A stretch of DNA of 64,000 nucleotides from AV40 sp035568175 (GCA_035568175.1 DATMON010000004.1:310001-374000), one strand, 5' to 3'. Numbered from the stretch's first letter, positions 25,517 through 37,212 are shown. Made by a program: numbers and translations. Notes: generated by a model not told the origin, from the sequence alone.

Positions 25517-26329
25517 GTGCTGCAGCTGTCCGAGAATTTCATCCCGACTCCAAAAACGCTGATCGGAGCCTCTGCCTTGCTTCTTGTCGCAGCCGCGATT
25601 TTCGCTGTCCTTAACGTAGCGAAAGTGAAAACGCTGCGCTCAACCGCGGCCGACGCCTCGACTGCCCGCGTTATCGGCGAACAGGATCGCGCCAGGAAGG
25701 AAAAGGAACTTAAAGCGCGCGAATCAGCGATTGCCGCGGAGCAAGCGAAACTCGCTGAGCGCGAAGGAAAGACCGGAGCTTCCGAGAGCCAACTGACGCA
25801 AATTTTGAACGAGAAGAGGCAACTCGAAGCCAAACTTCAGGACAAGGAAACCGAGATTCTGGCATTGCAAAAGCAAATCGAAGAAAAGCAGCCCGGGTCG
25901 GTGAATCCCGGTGCACCGTCCGCGGTGGAGTTGCAGGCGCAGCTTGATGACACCCGCCAGCAGCTTGACGCCGCCGAGCGGGAGAAAGGTATTCTTTCCG
26001 AAAAAGTGCAGGCTATTAAAGAGCGCTCTTCACAGCTCGAAGATGAAAAGAAGCGGCGCGCCGTGGCGCGCGGGAAAGTCGGCGTGCGCGGCACTGTGCT
26101 CGCGGTTAATCAGGCTTACAACTTCGTCGTCCTCAATCTCGGCGGTCGCAACGGCGTTGAGGCGTACTCCGAGATGCTGATCGTGAGAGATGGCACCTTC
26201 ATTGGAAAAATTCGTATTTCTTCAGTTGAACCCGCGACCGCTATCGGCGATATCATCACCAGCACTTTGGCGCGAGGCGTCCAGGTGCAACCTGGAGACA
26301 TTGTCATTTATGCTGGCACAAATTCGTAA
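25517..26329 (+). CDS. membrane-anchored coiled-coil protein
   Basis: A 270-residue protein with one N-terminal membrane segment (about 15-35, IGASALLLVAAAIFAVLNVA). A long Glu/Lys/Gln-rich coiled coil covers about 55-185. A C-terminal beta domain of about 85 residues follows (GVRGTVLAVNQAYNFVVLNL, GGRNGVEAYSEMLIVRDGTF), ending GVQVQPGDIVIYAG. The C-terminal domain resembles those of envelope and FlgT-C-like proteins. The shape suggests a periplasmic spacer or scaffold. The GTG start at 25517 is the first in frame. It overlaps the next lipoprotein gene by 20 bases. Confidence 0.7.
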   Translation: MLQLSENFIPTPKTLIGASALLLVAAAIFAVLNVAKVKTLRSTAADASTARVIGEQDRARKEKELKARESAIAAEQAKLAEREGKTGASESQLTQILNEKRQLEAKLQDKETEILALQKQIEEKQPGSVNPGAPSAVELQAQLDDTRQQLDAAEREKGILSEKVQAIKERSSQLEDEKKRRAVARGKVGVRGTVLAVNQAYNFVVLNLGGRNGVEAYSEMLIVRDGTFIGKIRISSVEPATAIGDIITSTLARGVQVQPGDIVIYAGTNS

Positions 26330-26519
26330 GCAGGAAAGAAAGGTAGCGGCAGTTCTCTTGCTGGCCGCGGCGAGCATGTTGGTTTCATGTGCAAGCCAAA
26401 AAGAGCACGTCGCGCTGGTCAATGATCCAGATGCGAAGCCGGAATCTGCGATGCCCTGGAACAAGCAGGAAAAATGGGAGACCGGCGGCCAATTCGCAAA
26501 CTTCAGCGATCACCGCTGA
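26310..26519 (+). CDS. small lipoprotein
   Basis: A 69-residue protein with a lipoprotein signal: basic start MLAQIRKQERK, hydrophobic core VAAVLLLAAASMLVS and lipobox Cys in LVSC. The short mature part (VALVNDPDAKPESAMPWNKQ, then EKWETGGQFANFS) has no known domain. The start lies inside the preceding gene in another frame, so the two are probably translated together and may act together in the envelope. Confidence 0.7.
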   Translation: MLAQIRKQERKVAAVLLLAAASMLVSCASQKEHVALVNDPDAKPESAMPWNKQEKWETGGQFANFSDHR

Positions 26520-26558
26520 GTTTTCTCGAGATCGACATCGGTTTCTTGCTGGCAGAGG

Positions 26559-27896
26559 CTAGATCCAAAATCCCGCTGGGATGACGGCGTTCTTGGGAAC
26601 GACCACGATACCGTCGCGAATAAAATAATTCTCTGCGTCGAGATTCAGTGGCTTTCCTTCCGGCGTAATCACAACGCCATCCGCGATCCGTGCATTCTTG
26701 TCGATAATGGCGCGATCGACGACACAATTGCGCCCCACTCCGATCGGCGGCACGTTCGCCGCGCCCGGTCGATCTTGTTCGAAATAATCCGCACCCATGA
26801 CGACGCTGTTTCGAATCGTCGCACCGCTCTGAATGATGCTTCGAATACCGATGACGCTGCGTTCGATGTGCGCATCGGAAATGATACAACCGTCGGAAAT
26901 GATCGCCTGTCGCAGCGTGGCGCCATTGACTTTGCTCCCCGGTAAAAATCTCGGATGCGTATAAATCGGAACCTCGGTATCGAAGAAGCTGTACTCGGGG
27001 ACGAGATCGGTCAGGTCGAGGTTCGCTTCGTAAAACGCGCGCACCGTTCCGATATCTTCCCAGTAACCTTGAAAAATAAACGAGTTTACTTGTCGATCCT
27101 TGATCGATTGCGGGATGATGTCCTTGCCGAAATCGAACAAGTCGTTGTCGAGGCATTTCACAAGAACATCGCGGTTGAACACATAAATTCCCATCGATGC
27201 CTGGAACAATTCTTCATCTTCTTTGGAGCCAACGGCACGCAGGAGCTCGCGACTCATCTTCATTTCCTGAAGGATTGAATCGTCTTTTGGTTTTTCGACA
27301 AAACGCACGATGCGACGGTCGACTCCGCTTTGCATAACGCCGAACTCGGCCACTTGCTGTCGATGGACCGGTTTGGTCGCGAGAGTGATGTCGGCTCCGG
27401 TTTGAATGTGCTGGTGCAGCAGCGCGCGAAAATCCATCCGGTAAAGCTGATCGCCGCTGAGAATGAGATAGTAATCGAATGAGTGTTCGAGGAAGTAGCG
27501 CATGTTCTGGCGGACGGCATCCGCGGTGCCCTGATACCATTGCGAACCTTCCGGAGTTTGCTGGGCTGCCAGGATGTCGATGAAGCTGCGCGAGAAATTG
27601 TCGAACTTGTAGCTGGCTTGAATGTGTCGGTGTAACGACATGCTGTTGAACTGGGTCAGCACGTAAATCGACCGCAGACCCGAATTCAGGCAATTGCTGA
27701 TCGGAATATCGACAATCCGGTATTTTCCGCCGAGAGGCACGGCCGGCTTGGCCCGGTCTTTCGTTAACGGGAACAAACGTGTGCCCGCGCCGCCGCCCAT
27801 GATGACGGCGAGCGTTCGCTGAGTCGTGCCCGGCGGAAGTGCAGGCGTGGACATCCGCGAGACTGCATTGCGAACGCCGGGATTTTGAGTCTGCAC
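26559..27896 (-). CDS. glgC: glucose-1-phosphate adenylyltransferase
   Basis: Makes ADP-glucose from ATP and glucose-1-phosphate, the committed step of bacterial glycogen synthesis. The 445-residue protein has the nucleotide-binding start VIMGGGAGTRLFPLTKDRAK, PAVPLGGKYRIVDIPISNCL, the catalytic GDQLYRMD, GYWEDIGTVRAFYEAN and a C-terminal left-handed beta-helix. A start at 27854 (MSTPALPPG) is also possible. It is divergent from glmS with under 100 bases between, so both start regions share one short control region. Confidence 0.95.
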   Translation of the reverse strand: MQTQNPGVRNAVSRMSTPALPPGTTQRTLAVIMGGGAGTRLFPLTKDRAKPAVPLGGKYRIVDIPISNCLNSGLRSIYVLTQFNSMSLHRHIQASYKFDNFSRSFIDILAAQQTPEGSQWYQGTADAVRQNMRYFLEHSFDYYLILSGDQLYRMDFRALLHQHIQTGADITLATKPVHRQQVAEFGVMQSGVDRRIVRFVEKPKDDSILQEMKMSRELLRAVGSKEDEELFQASMGIYVFNRDVLVKCLDNDLFDFGKDIIPQSIKDRQVNSFIFQGYWEDIGTVRAFYEANLDLTDLVPEYSFFDTEVPIYTHPRFLPGSKVNGATLRQAIISDGCIISDAHIERSVIGIRSIIQSGATIRNSVVMGADYFEQDRPGAANVPPIGVGRNCVVDRAIIDKNARIADGVVITPEGKPLNLDAENYFIRDGIVVVPKNAVIPAGFWI

Positions 27897-27994
27897 ACCT
27901 TCAATAACTCAGTGCTTGCGGGTCGCGGCAACCTTTTTGCTCGATCTACCTCGGTTGCGTGGGCCCGCCGCCAGTGGCAACCTTCACTTCCAAT

Positions 27995-29851
27995 ATGTGC
28001 GGAATCATCGGTTACGTCGGACGCTCGCAAGCTGCGCCCATTTTGCTCGATGGACTTCGTCGCCTCGAATATCGGGGCTACGACTCGGCTGGCGTCGCCA
28101 TCGTCAATGGCGATCACGTCGAGACCCGCAAATGCGCCGGTCGCATCGCCTCGCTGGCCAAACTCGTTTCCCAAAAACCGGCTGCCGGATCTTATGGAAT
28201 CAGTCACACTCGCTGGGCAACGCACGGAAAAGTCAACGATGAGAACGCCCACCCGCATTTCGACGCTACCGGCAAGATCGCTCTCGTCCACAACGGCGTA
28301 ATTGAAAATTATCAGGCGCTCAAGGAACAACTCATCCAAAACGGCGACAGAAATTTTCGTTCCGACACCGACACCGAAGTTTTGTCGCACCTGATCGGGA
28401 GCATTTATCGCCAGCTCGGAGGAAAGGATTCCAAGGCGCGCCTGGTCAACGCCACCAGGGCGGCGCTCAAGCAAGTCATCGGAACGTATGGCATCGCTCT
28501 TGTTCATGCCGACATTCCCGACTTCGTTGTCGGCGCGCGACGCGGCAGTCCGCTCGTTTTTGGCATCGGCAAGGACGAAAATTTTCTCGCGAGCGACGTG
28601 AGCGCGATTGTCGCTCATACCCGCGACGTTGTTTACCTGAACGATTTCGATCTGGTCGCGTTCGACCGCGAGAATTTCGACATCAGTTCGGTCGATGGAG
28701 AAACCGGCCAGCACGAAGTCAGCAAAGTCGAGTTTAGCGCCGAAGACATCAAGAAGGGCGATTACCCGCATTACATGCTCAAGGAAATCTGCGAGCAGCC
28801 TGACTCGGTGCGCGACGCAATGCGCGGTCGCCTGACCTACGAAGAGTGCACTGCAAAGCTGGGCGGCCTGAATATGAATCCGGCGGAATTGCGCGATATC
28901 GCGCGCGTCGTCTTAACTGGCTGCGGGACTGCACTGCACGCGGCGAGAGTTGGCGAATACACCATTGAGCAGTTGGCAAATATTCCGGTGGATGTCGATT
29001 TTGCCAGTGAATATCGCCATCGAAACACGCCACCCACTGAGCACACCTTGGTTTTTGCGATCAGTCAGAGCGGAGAGACCGCCGACACCCTCGGTGCATT
29101 GCGCGAAAGCAAACGCAAAGGCTATCGCACGCTCGGAATTTGTAACAACGTCGCGAGCACGATCGCGCGCGAAAGCGACGGCGGCGTTTATATGCACGCC
29201 GGCCCGGAGATCGGGGTTGCGGCGACAAAGTCGTTCACCTCGCAGATCGTGATCTTGACCCTGATTGGTTTGCTTCTCGGGCGGATGCGCCAGCTCTCCA
29301 CCGCGCAGGGAAAACGAATCATCGATGCGCTGGAAGCCTTGCCCGGACAAATCGAGCAGGTCTTAAAGCTGAGCGACCAGATTAAATCGATCGCCAAGAA
29401 ATATGTCGATGTTAGCGGAATGCTTTTCTTCGGCCGCCAATTCAATTACCCGATTGCGCTCGAAGGCGCGCTCAAGCTGAAGGAAATCACCTACCTTTTC
29501 GCGGAAGGACATCCGAGCGCAGAGCTGAAGCACGGAATCATTGCGCTCGTTAGGCCGGACTTGCCTTCCATCTTCATCGCGCCGGACGATGCCGTCTTCT
29601 CAAAAAACCTGAACAACATGGAACAGGTCAAAGCGCGCAAAGGTCCTATCATCGCTGTCACATCCGGGAACGGCGCAAACCAATTGAAGGATCTCGCGGC
29701 CGACATCATCGAAGTCCCGACTACGATCGATTGTCTCAGCCCGGTGCTGACCGTGATTCCATTACAGCTTCTGGCCTACCACTTGGCCGTCGAGCTAAAG
29801 CGCGACGTCGATAAACCGCGCAACCTCGCCAAGAGCGTCACGGTCGAATAA
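27995..29851 (+). CDS. glmS: glutamine-fructose-6-phosphate aminotransferase
   Basis: Makes glucosamine-6-phosphate for peptidoglycan and LPS. 618 residues. The start must be the ATG at 27995 because Cys2 (MCGIIGYVGRS) is the N-terminal glutaminase nucleophile. Domain 1 contains LRRLEYRGYDSAGVA and SHTRWATHGKVNDENAHPH. Two SIS isomerase domains follow (TGCGTALHAARVGEY, SQSGETADTLGALRESK), and the C-terminus is DKPRNLAKSVTVE. No glmS ribozyme is recognisable in the short upstream region. Confidence 0.97.
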   Translation: MCGIIGYVGRSQAAPILLDGLRRLEYRGYDSAGVAIVNGDHVETRKCAGRIASLAKLVSQKPAAGSYGISHTRWATHGKVNDENAHPHFDATGKIALVHNGVIENYQALKEQLIQNGDRNFRSDTDTEVLSHLIGSIYRQLGGKDSKARLVNATRAALKQVIGTYGIALVHADIPDFVVGARRGSPLVFGIGKDENFLASDVSAIVAHTRDVVYLNDFDLVAFDRENFDISSVDGETGQHEVSKVEFSAEDIKKGDYPHYMLKEICEQPDSVRDAMRGRLTYEECTAKLGGLNMNPAELRDIARVVLTGCGTALHAARVGEYTIEQLANIPVDVDFASEYRHRNTPPTEHTLVFAISQSGETADTLGALRESKRKGYRTLGICNNVASTIARESDGGVYMHAGPEIGVAATKSFTSQIVILTLIGLLLGRMRQLSTAQGKRIIDALEALPGQIEQVLKLSDQIKSIAKKYVDVSGMLFFGRQFNYPIALEGALKLKEITYLFAEGHPSAELKHGIIALVRPDLPSIFIAPDDAVFSKNLNNMEQVKARKGPIIAVTSGNGANQLKDLAADIIEVPTTIDCLSPVLTVIPLQLLAYHLAVELKRDVDKPRNLAKSVTVE

Positions 29852-29904
29852 CGCCACATTCGTTGACACCGGAGAAGTGAGTTTGTACGATCTGATCCGA
29901 CGGA

Positions 29905-31628
29905 TTGCGCCGTCCCGATCAGGCCGTGCAACAGAACGAAGATTACGTCCTCAAAGTGCTTCACGACGTTGGACTTGTTTCGCGCAAACAAGTCGACGGT
30001 GCGCGGACACGTTTGGACGGCCAGAACAATGTTGTCGATGTTCTAATCAAGGACGGAATCGTAAGCGAGTCCGATGTCTCGCGCTCGCTCGCAGCCGAGG
30101 CGCACATGGACTGGATCGATCTGTCATCGATTGCGATTCCACTGGAGATCATCAAACATATCCGCGCCGAAGACGCGCGGCGTTTCAAGGTCATTCCAGT
30201 CGCGTTTGGCGAGAGCGGACTCATTGTGGCCATAAGCGATCCGCTCGACATCGACACGATCGATAGCCTTGGCTTCTTACTCCAACGCGAGCTCGAGCTG
30301 GTTTGCACAAGCCCCGAAAAAATTCGCGAGGCCTTGATTAAATACTACGGCACGGCCGATGAAGCCGTCGACGCCCTAAAGGAAAAAATTGGCGAAGACC
30401 TCGATCTTGGCCTCGAGATCGGCAACGGCGCTGCGATTGACGATGTCGATGAAGCCGACGCGCCCATCATCCGGATGGTTTCGTCGTTGATCATTGAAGC
30501 GCATCGCGCCGGCGCGAGCGACATTCACCTCGAGCCGTTGGATAAAAAATTTCGTGTCCGATTTCGGATCGATGGCGTCCTGCAGGAAATGCAGGCGCCG
30601 CCAAAACGTTTGCAATCCGCCATTGTCAGCCGGCTGAAAATCATGACCGGCTCGATGAGCATCGCCGAAAAACGTTTGCCGCAGGACGGACGCATTCAGG
30701 TCAAGATCAAAAAGAAACCGATCGATCTCCGCGTTTCCACCATCCCGACCAATCATGGCGAGAGCGTCGTCATGCGCGTCCTCGACAAATCTAGTCTGGT
30801 GCTTGGACTGCCCGAGCTTGGTTTTTTCAGCGGCGACCAGAAAACGTTCGAGCGTTTGATTCAATTGCCGGATGGGATTCTTCTCGTCACCGGCCCAACC
30901 GGCTCCGGCAAAACGAGCACGCTCTACGCCTTTCTCAACTACATCAACAAGCCGGACCGCAAGATCATCACCGTCGAGGAACCGATCGAATATCAAATGA
31001 CCGGCATCAATCAGGTCCAGGTAAATCACGAAATCGGAATGACGTTTCCGGCCGCGTTGCGCTCAATCCTTCGCCAGGCCCCGAACGTGATCATGATCGG
31101 CGAGATTCGCGACCTCGAAACCGCCAGCATTGCAACGAACGCTTCACTTACCGGACATCTCGTCTTCAGCACGGTTCACACGAACGACGCGCCGTCCGCC
31201 ATCGCGCGTTTGGTCGACATCGGCGTGCAACCGTTTCTCATCGCTTCTTCATTGCGCGCAATCATGGCACAACGACTCGTTCGGCGAGTCTGTTCGAATT
31301 GCCGGCAGCCCGCCGAACTGACCGAAAGCGAAATGCACGCATTGCGAATCGAACCCGGTCAACTCCGGGACGCGCAGGTCATGCAAGGTAAAGGCTGCGA
31401 GCAATGTCGCAGGACTGGTTACAAAGGCCGCACGGGCATCTTCGAGATTTTTGTACTCGATGACGAAGTCCGCCACCTGATCAATAAACGAAGTGCGACC
31501 TTGTCGCTGCGCCAGCGCGCACGAGAGCTCGGCATGCGCACATTGCGTGAAGACGGCGTCCGCAAAGTGCTCGCCGGCCTCACGACCGCCGAAGAAGTTA
31601 TTTCAATCACAATCGGAGACCTCAGTTA

Positions 31629-31629
<1 letters not shown>
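29905..31629 (+). CDS. PilB/GspE-type secretion or pilus assembly ATPase, copy 1
   Basis: A 574-residue hexameric motor ATPase that drives pseudopilus or type IV pilus assembly at the inner membrane. It has an MshEN-like N-terminus (residues 15-150), Walker A GPTGSGKTSTLYA, an Asp box, Walker B MIGEIRDLETA, His box GHLVFSTVHTNDAP and a four-Cys zinc site (CSNC...CEQC). The start is uncertain: a TTG at 29905 or a GTG at 29926 fits the frame, and neither has a clear ribosome-binding site. The stop and the start of the next ATPase gene overlap (TAATG). Confidence 0.92.
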
Positions 31630-33314
<1,685 letters not shown>

Positions 33315-33339
33315 ACGTTCGCGTAACACCGACATCGTT

Positions 33340-34629
33340 ATGCCCCGTTTCACTTACGTAGCGCTCAACTCACGCGGACAGGAGTCAACCGGCCTCGTTG
33401 AGGCCGCTTCGACGAACGAGGCTATAGGCCAGCTCCGTCAGGCCGGATTTTTTCCAACCAGCGTTTACGAGGAAGGAAAAGGCGGTGGGCGCGAGGGCAA
33501 ACCGGCCGGGCGCGCGGCCAAAACGGCGCGCGTCACCCAGCCCCACGAACGCAAAGGCATCGTTTTTTTCCAGCGCAGAAAAGTTAAACCGAAAATTCTG
33601 ATGATTTTCACGCGTCAGCTCGCGACTCTGATCGATTCGGGCCTGCCACTTTTGCGCGGCCTCAACGTTCTCGCCAAACAGGAACGCGACGTCGTTTTGA
33701 AAAACACGATCAACAACGTAGCTGAGTCGCTGCAAGGTGGCAGCACATTTTCGGAAAGTCTCGCGCACTATCCGCTCATCTTTAACGATCTTTACATCAA
33801 CATGGTCAAAGCTGGCGAAGTCGGCGGTGTGCTCGAACTCGTTCTCACCCGGCTCGCGGAGTTTCAAGAAAAGGCGGCCAAAATTAAGAACAAAGTCGCC
33901 GCTGCGATGGTCTACCCACTCATCGTCATGACAATGGCCATCGCGATCATGGGATTCTTGCTCGTGTTCATCGTGCCTAAATTCGAGGCGATCTTTCACG
34001 ACATGCTCGGAGATCGGCCGCTGCCCGTGATCACGACGTTTGTCATTACGGTAAGCAGATTTGTGCAAGCTCACTGGCTTGTCATCATCGGTCTGATCTT
34101 GGCAGTCGTCGCGGGTTACAAATTTGCCAGCCGGACCGCCAAGGGAAAAGCGATCATCGATCGGGTGAAGCTTCGGTTCCCGCTTTTTGGCGACATCATT
34201 CGAAAAACAGCGATCTCAAGGTTTTCGCGCACGCTCGGCACTCTCGTCACCAGCGGCGTTCCGATTTTGCAGGCTCTCAACATTACCCGTGCGACCGCCG
34301 GCAACATGGTGATCGCACGCGCGATCGGTCAGGTGCACGAAAGTGTGAAGGAAGGCGAATCGATTGTCCTACCGCTAGAAGCCAGCGCCGCATTTCCGCC
34401 GATGGTCGTCAGCATGATCGACGTCGGCGAAGAAACCGGCCAACTGCCAGAGATGCTTTTGAAAATCGCGGATGTCTACGACGACGAAGTGGACAACTCG
34501 GTCGCGGCCATGACCGCTGCGCTCGAGCCGATCATGATTGTATTTCTCGCAGTCGTCGTTGGCACGATCGTGATCGCGCTCTTCCTGCCGCTCATCAGCA
34601 TCATTCAAGGCTTGCAGCAGCAAACGTGA
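33340..34629 (+). CDS. PilC/GspF inner-membrane platform protein
   Basis: A 429-residue platform protein. It has an N-terminal cytoplasmic segment (PRFTYVALNSRGQESTGLVE) and two GspF domains with the repeated pattern FTRQLATLIDSGLPLLRGL and FSRTLGTLVTSGVPILQALN. Three predicted membrane segments lie near AMVYPLIVMTMAIAIMGFLL, HWLVIIGLILAVVAGY and the C-terminal EPIMIVFLAVVVGTIVIALF. It anchors the ATPases and extrudes the pseudopilus. Its stop overlaps the GTG start of the pseudopilin gene. Confidence 0.94.
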   Translation: MPRFTYVALNSRGQESTGLVEAASTNEAIGQLRQAGFFPTSVYEEGKGGGREGKPAGRAAKTARVTQPHERKGIVFFQRRKVKPKILMIFTRQLATLIDSGLPLLRGLNVLAKQERDVVLKNTINNVAESLQGGSTFSESLAHYPLIFNDLYINMVKAGEVGGVLELVLTRLAEFQEKAAKIKNKVAAAMVYPLIVMTMAIAIMGFLLVFIVPKFEAIFHDMLGDRPLPVITTFVITVSRFVQAHWLVIIGLILAVVAGYKFASRTAKGKAIIDRVKLRFPLFGDIIRKTAISRFSRTLGTLVTSGVPILQALNITRATAGNMVIARAIGQVHESVKEGESIVLPLEASAAFPPMVVSMIDVGEETGQLPEMLLKIADVYDDEVDNSVAAMTAALEPIMIVFLAVVVGTIVIALFLPLISIIQGLQQQT

Positions 34630-35288
34630 CCGGCTTCGCCGGGAATGACGAAATCCGAATGTCGAATGTCGAAACAATCAGGAATTACAACCGCCGCGGC
34701 ATTTTTGGCATTCCTTCGTCATTCGTCATTCGTGCTTCGTCATTTCGAGGCGAAACCTCGTTCACCATCATCGAGCTGCTCGTCGTCATCTCGATCATCA
34801 TCATCCTGGCCGGTTTAATTCTGAGCACGGCCGGCTACGTCCAGAAAAAAGGCGCGCGTTCCCGCGCCGGAGCCGAAATCGCCGCCCTCTCCACCGCGCT
34901 CGAAAGCTACGAAGCCGACAACGGAATTTATCCGCGAGATTCGACAACAACCGACGCGCTAGATCCAGCCGCTTCCATCAACTTGGCAAACTACGCGTTA
35001 GCGAGCCTTTATCTTTACAAGGAGCTAAGTGGAGACACCAACGCTACTCGGCAACCGCTTCCGGGCGCGAAGACCTATTTCGCATTTAAACCAAATCAGT
35101 TGAGCCCGCCGGATCAGAGTCAACCAGTTACATCTATTCGAGATCCTTTTGGAAATAGTTACGGCTATTCGACCGCCAAGGCCGCAAGTCCGAGTGGAAC
35201 TGTCGGGTACAATCCGACCTTCGATCTTTGGAGTACTGCCGGCGTGACAAGCGGCGCAGCCCAAACGCAATGGATCAAAAATTGGTAG
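34626..35288 (+). CDS. GspG-like type II secretion pseudopilin
   Basis: A 220-residue pseudopilin. The prepilin motif is ETSFTIIELLVVISIIIILA: Phe at +1, Glu at +5, with Ser rather than the usual Gly before the cleavage point. The hydrophobic helix is followed by a helical spine and a soluble domain (YEADNGIYPRDSTTTDALDP; IRDPFGNSYGY). The leader is unusually long (about 46 residues) and is encoded by a palindromic dispersed repeat (34630-34748), so the native start may be lower (ATG at 34659) or the leader may have been extended by the repeat. Confidence 0.85.
   Translation: MTGFAGNDEIRMSNVETIRNYNRRGIFGIPSSFVIRASSFRGETSFTIIELLVVISIIIILAGLILSTAGYVQKKGARSRAGAEIAALSTALESYEADNGIYPRDSTTTDALDPAASINLANYALASLYLYKELSGDTNATRQPLPGAKTYFAFKPNQLSPPDQSQPVTSIRDPFGNSYGYSTAKAASPSGTVGYNPTFDLWSTAGVTSGAAQTQWIKNW
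34640..34748. repeat. dispersed inverted repeat inside the pseudopilin leader
   Basis: The left arm has GGGAATGACGAAATCCGAAT and GTCGAATGTCGAAAC. The right arm has CGTCATTCGTCATTCGTGCT and TCGTCATTTCG. The arms are complementary in register through the GAATGACGAA/TTCGTCATTC core. Such GAATGACGAA arrays look like a dispersed palindromic element; here it is translated in frame as part of the prepilin leader. Confidence 0.6.
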
Positions 35289-35296
35289 CGGGAACG

Positions 35297-36388
35297 CTAT
35301 TGCGGGTTTGTGTTGATTGTGACCTCGACGCGACGGTTCGAGCGTTCACGTTCAATCTCTGTGTCGAATTCAGCTTGCGACGCGCTTGGAGCCACCGGTC
35401 GCGGCGAAACGATAAACTTGGTGGATCCCCGTCCGCGCGCATCGATGTGCGATGGATCAATCCCTAAAGCCTGCACCAAATATTGTTTCATGTTGTCGGC
35501 GCGGCGCTGACTCAGGTCGAGATTGTATTCGTAGGTGCCGATTGAGTCGGTGTAGCCTTCGATCGTAAACGTCGCCTTCGGATTGCGTTTCAAAAGATCG
35601 ACAAGTTTGTGCAAAATATCGCCGGGCTGTAAGTCAGCGCTGTCGAAACTGAAAAGCTGATCCTCGGGCATTCGAATCTTCGTTCCCGATCCGAGCGGAC
35701 CTTTTTGCGAGAGCAATTGATCGAGATCACTAAATCCCGGCGCGCCTTTTTTATTCGGACCGGCACTGTCACCGGGAAGTTTACTTGTGAAAGTATTTGG
35801 ACGCTTGATGATCGTGCTCGTGGCCAGCTCGGTTCCACTGAGTGCGGGCTGCGGCCGGCCGGAGACCGAGCTGTCGTTCAAGACCGACTGCTCATGAGTC
35901 GCGTTTGGGTTCGGGGAAAGAGTTTGCGCCGTGTTGCGCTCGATTTCGTTCATCACTGAAGCTACGTCGGCCTGATCGACTTTCGGTTTGTCCGGTAAAA
36001 CGTTGCTCATGTCGTCCGGCATCGCGGTCGTTGCCTGAATCTCCTGTAAGAGTTTGTCGAACGATTTTTTTTCGTCCGGCTGCTGCTCCTTCGTGTCGTC
36101 GGGGTTCGGTTTCGACGCCGGATTTATTTGATCGCCGCTCGCTTTATCGATCTGGGTCATGTCGACATTTTTGACCCTAAACGTCATTGGCTGCTGTAAA
36201 TCGCTAAAAACCGCTTCGGCCGACTGAAATCGTGTCCGATAAAAGTAAATGCAGAGCGTAATGTGCAGACAGAGCGATATGATCAAGCCAAACCAAATCC
36301 AGCTTCGCTCCGGACTACCGGTTAAGAGCGCCTCATGCTCGATCTCGTCGATGTCGTCGAAATCGGAAATTCTGGCCGCACCTTTCAT
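35297..36388 (-). CDS. OmpA-family protein with TonB-like N-terminal anchor
   Basis: A 363-residue protein. The N-terminus is acidic and cytoplasmic. One membrane segment (about 29-49, SWIWFGLIISLCLHITLCIY) and a long Pro/Asp/Gln-rich linker follow. Residues about 240-360 form an OmpA/MotB peptidoglycan-binding domain (FTIEGYTDSIGTYEYNLDLS, QRRADNMKQYLVQALGI, SNRRVEVTI). It probably links the inner membrane to the cell wall. It is convergent with the pseudopilin gene, with eight bases between; it is not part of that operon. Confidence 0.85.
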   Translation of the reverse strand: MKGAARISDFDDIDEIEHEALLTGSPERSWIWFGLIISLCLHITLCIYFYRTRFQSAEAVFSDLQQPMTFRVKNVDMTQIDKASGDQINPASKPNPDDTKEQQPDEKKSFDKLLQEIQATTAMPDDMSNVLPDKPKVDQADVASVMNEIERNTAQTLSPNPNATHEQSVLNDSSVSGRPQPALSGTELATSTIIKRPNTFTSKLPGDSAGPNKKGAPGFSDLDQLLSQKGPLGSGTKIRMPEDQLFSFDSADLQPGDILHKLVDLLKRNPKATFTIEGYTDSIGTYEYNLDLSQRRADNMKQYLVQALGIDPSHIDARGRGSTKFIVSPRPVAPSASQAEFDTEIERERSNRRVEVTINTNPQ

Positions 36389-36423
36389 CGTCTTAATTAA
36401 ACACCGTTAGCACCGACTGGTTG

Positions 36424-37212
36424 TCAATCTGCCGACCGCTTAGACACCGGACTCGCCCCGCGCGTTCGTTCAATGAACGCCCGAGCCGCCTTGCGAATCT
36501 CCTCGGCCACGCGTGCCTCGGGCGAAACAAACTTCGGAGTGAACCACGGAAAGAACCCGATTAAATCATGTGTGACCAAAATTTGTCCGTCGCACTGTTC
36601 GCCCGAACCGATGCCGATCGTCGGAATATCAATCGCGTTTGTAATCTGTCTTGCGATCTCCGGCACGACAATCTCGAGCACGACCGAGAACGCGCCCGCT
36701 TTTTCGACCGCGTGTGCGTCGGCAATTAGCGCTTCGGCTTCCGATTGCGTTCTACCCTTAACTTTGTAACCACCCTGCTCGCGCACGTGCTGCGGCAACA
36801 TTCCGATGTGCGCCATGTACGGAACTCCCGCGTCCGTTATCGCTTCGATGTGAGCGACATGACTGACGCCGCCCTCCAGCTTTACCGCTAGCGCGCCAGC
36901 ATCGATAAATTGTTTCGCCGTCGCAACGGCTTGGGCCGGGGTTTCGAAAGTGTGGATCGGCATATCGCCCACCACCAACGCGGACTTAACCCCCCGCGCG
37001 ACTGCGCGAGTGTGATGCAACATTTCCTCCAGCGTCACGCTCGTGGTGTCTTCGTAACCGAGCACGACCATGCCTAACGAATCGCCGACCAGAATCACGT
37101 CGATACCGCTCTCGTCCAGCAGTCGCGCCGTCGGGTAATCGTAAGCGGTCAGCGCGGCAACTTTTTCACCGCGTCTCTTCATCTCACGATATTTCTCGAC
37201 CAGGTTCGTCAT
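36424..37212 (-). CDS. panB: 3-methyl-2-oxobutanoate hydroxymethyltransferase
   Basis: Makes ketopantoate from 2-oxoisovalerate and methylene-tetrahydrofolate, the first step to pantothenate and CoA. The 262-residue protein shows KVAALTAYDYPTARLLDESG, DVILVGDSLGMVVLGYEDT, KLEGG, the metal-binding Asp/Glu positions and PTIGIGSGEQCDGQILVTHD. I favour the ATG at 37212, which overlaps the folK stop and has GGAG at good spacing, over the ATG at 37218. It is last in the dapF-dapA-dapB-folK-panB run. Confidence 0.95.
   Translation of the reverse strand: MTNLVEKYREMKRRGEKVAALTAYDYPTARLLDESGIDVILVGDSLGMVVLGYEDTTSVTLEEMLHHTRAVARGVKSALVVGDMPIHTFETPAQAVATAKQFIDAGALAVKLEGGVSHVAHIEAITDAGVPYMAHIGMLPQHVREQGGYKVKGRTQSEAEALIADAHAVEKAGAFSVVLEIVVPEIARQITNAIDIPTIGIGSGEQCDGQILVTHDLIGFFPWFTPKFVSPEARVAEEIRKAARAFIERTRGASPVSKRSAD

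Noticed and set aside
27897..27994. glmS ribozyme or riboswitch
   Set aside because: The gap to glgC is under 100 bases and I cannot find the conserved ribozyme core.
27764..28771. Minus-strand frame of 335 codons opposite glmS and the glgC start
   Set aside because: glmS and glgC are unambiguous on this DNA; the frame has no recognisable domain and spans both.
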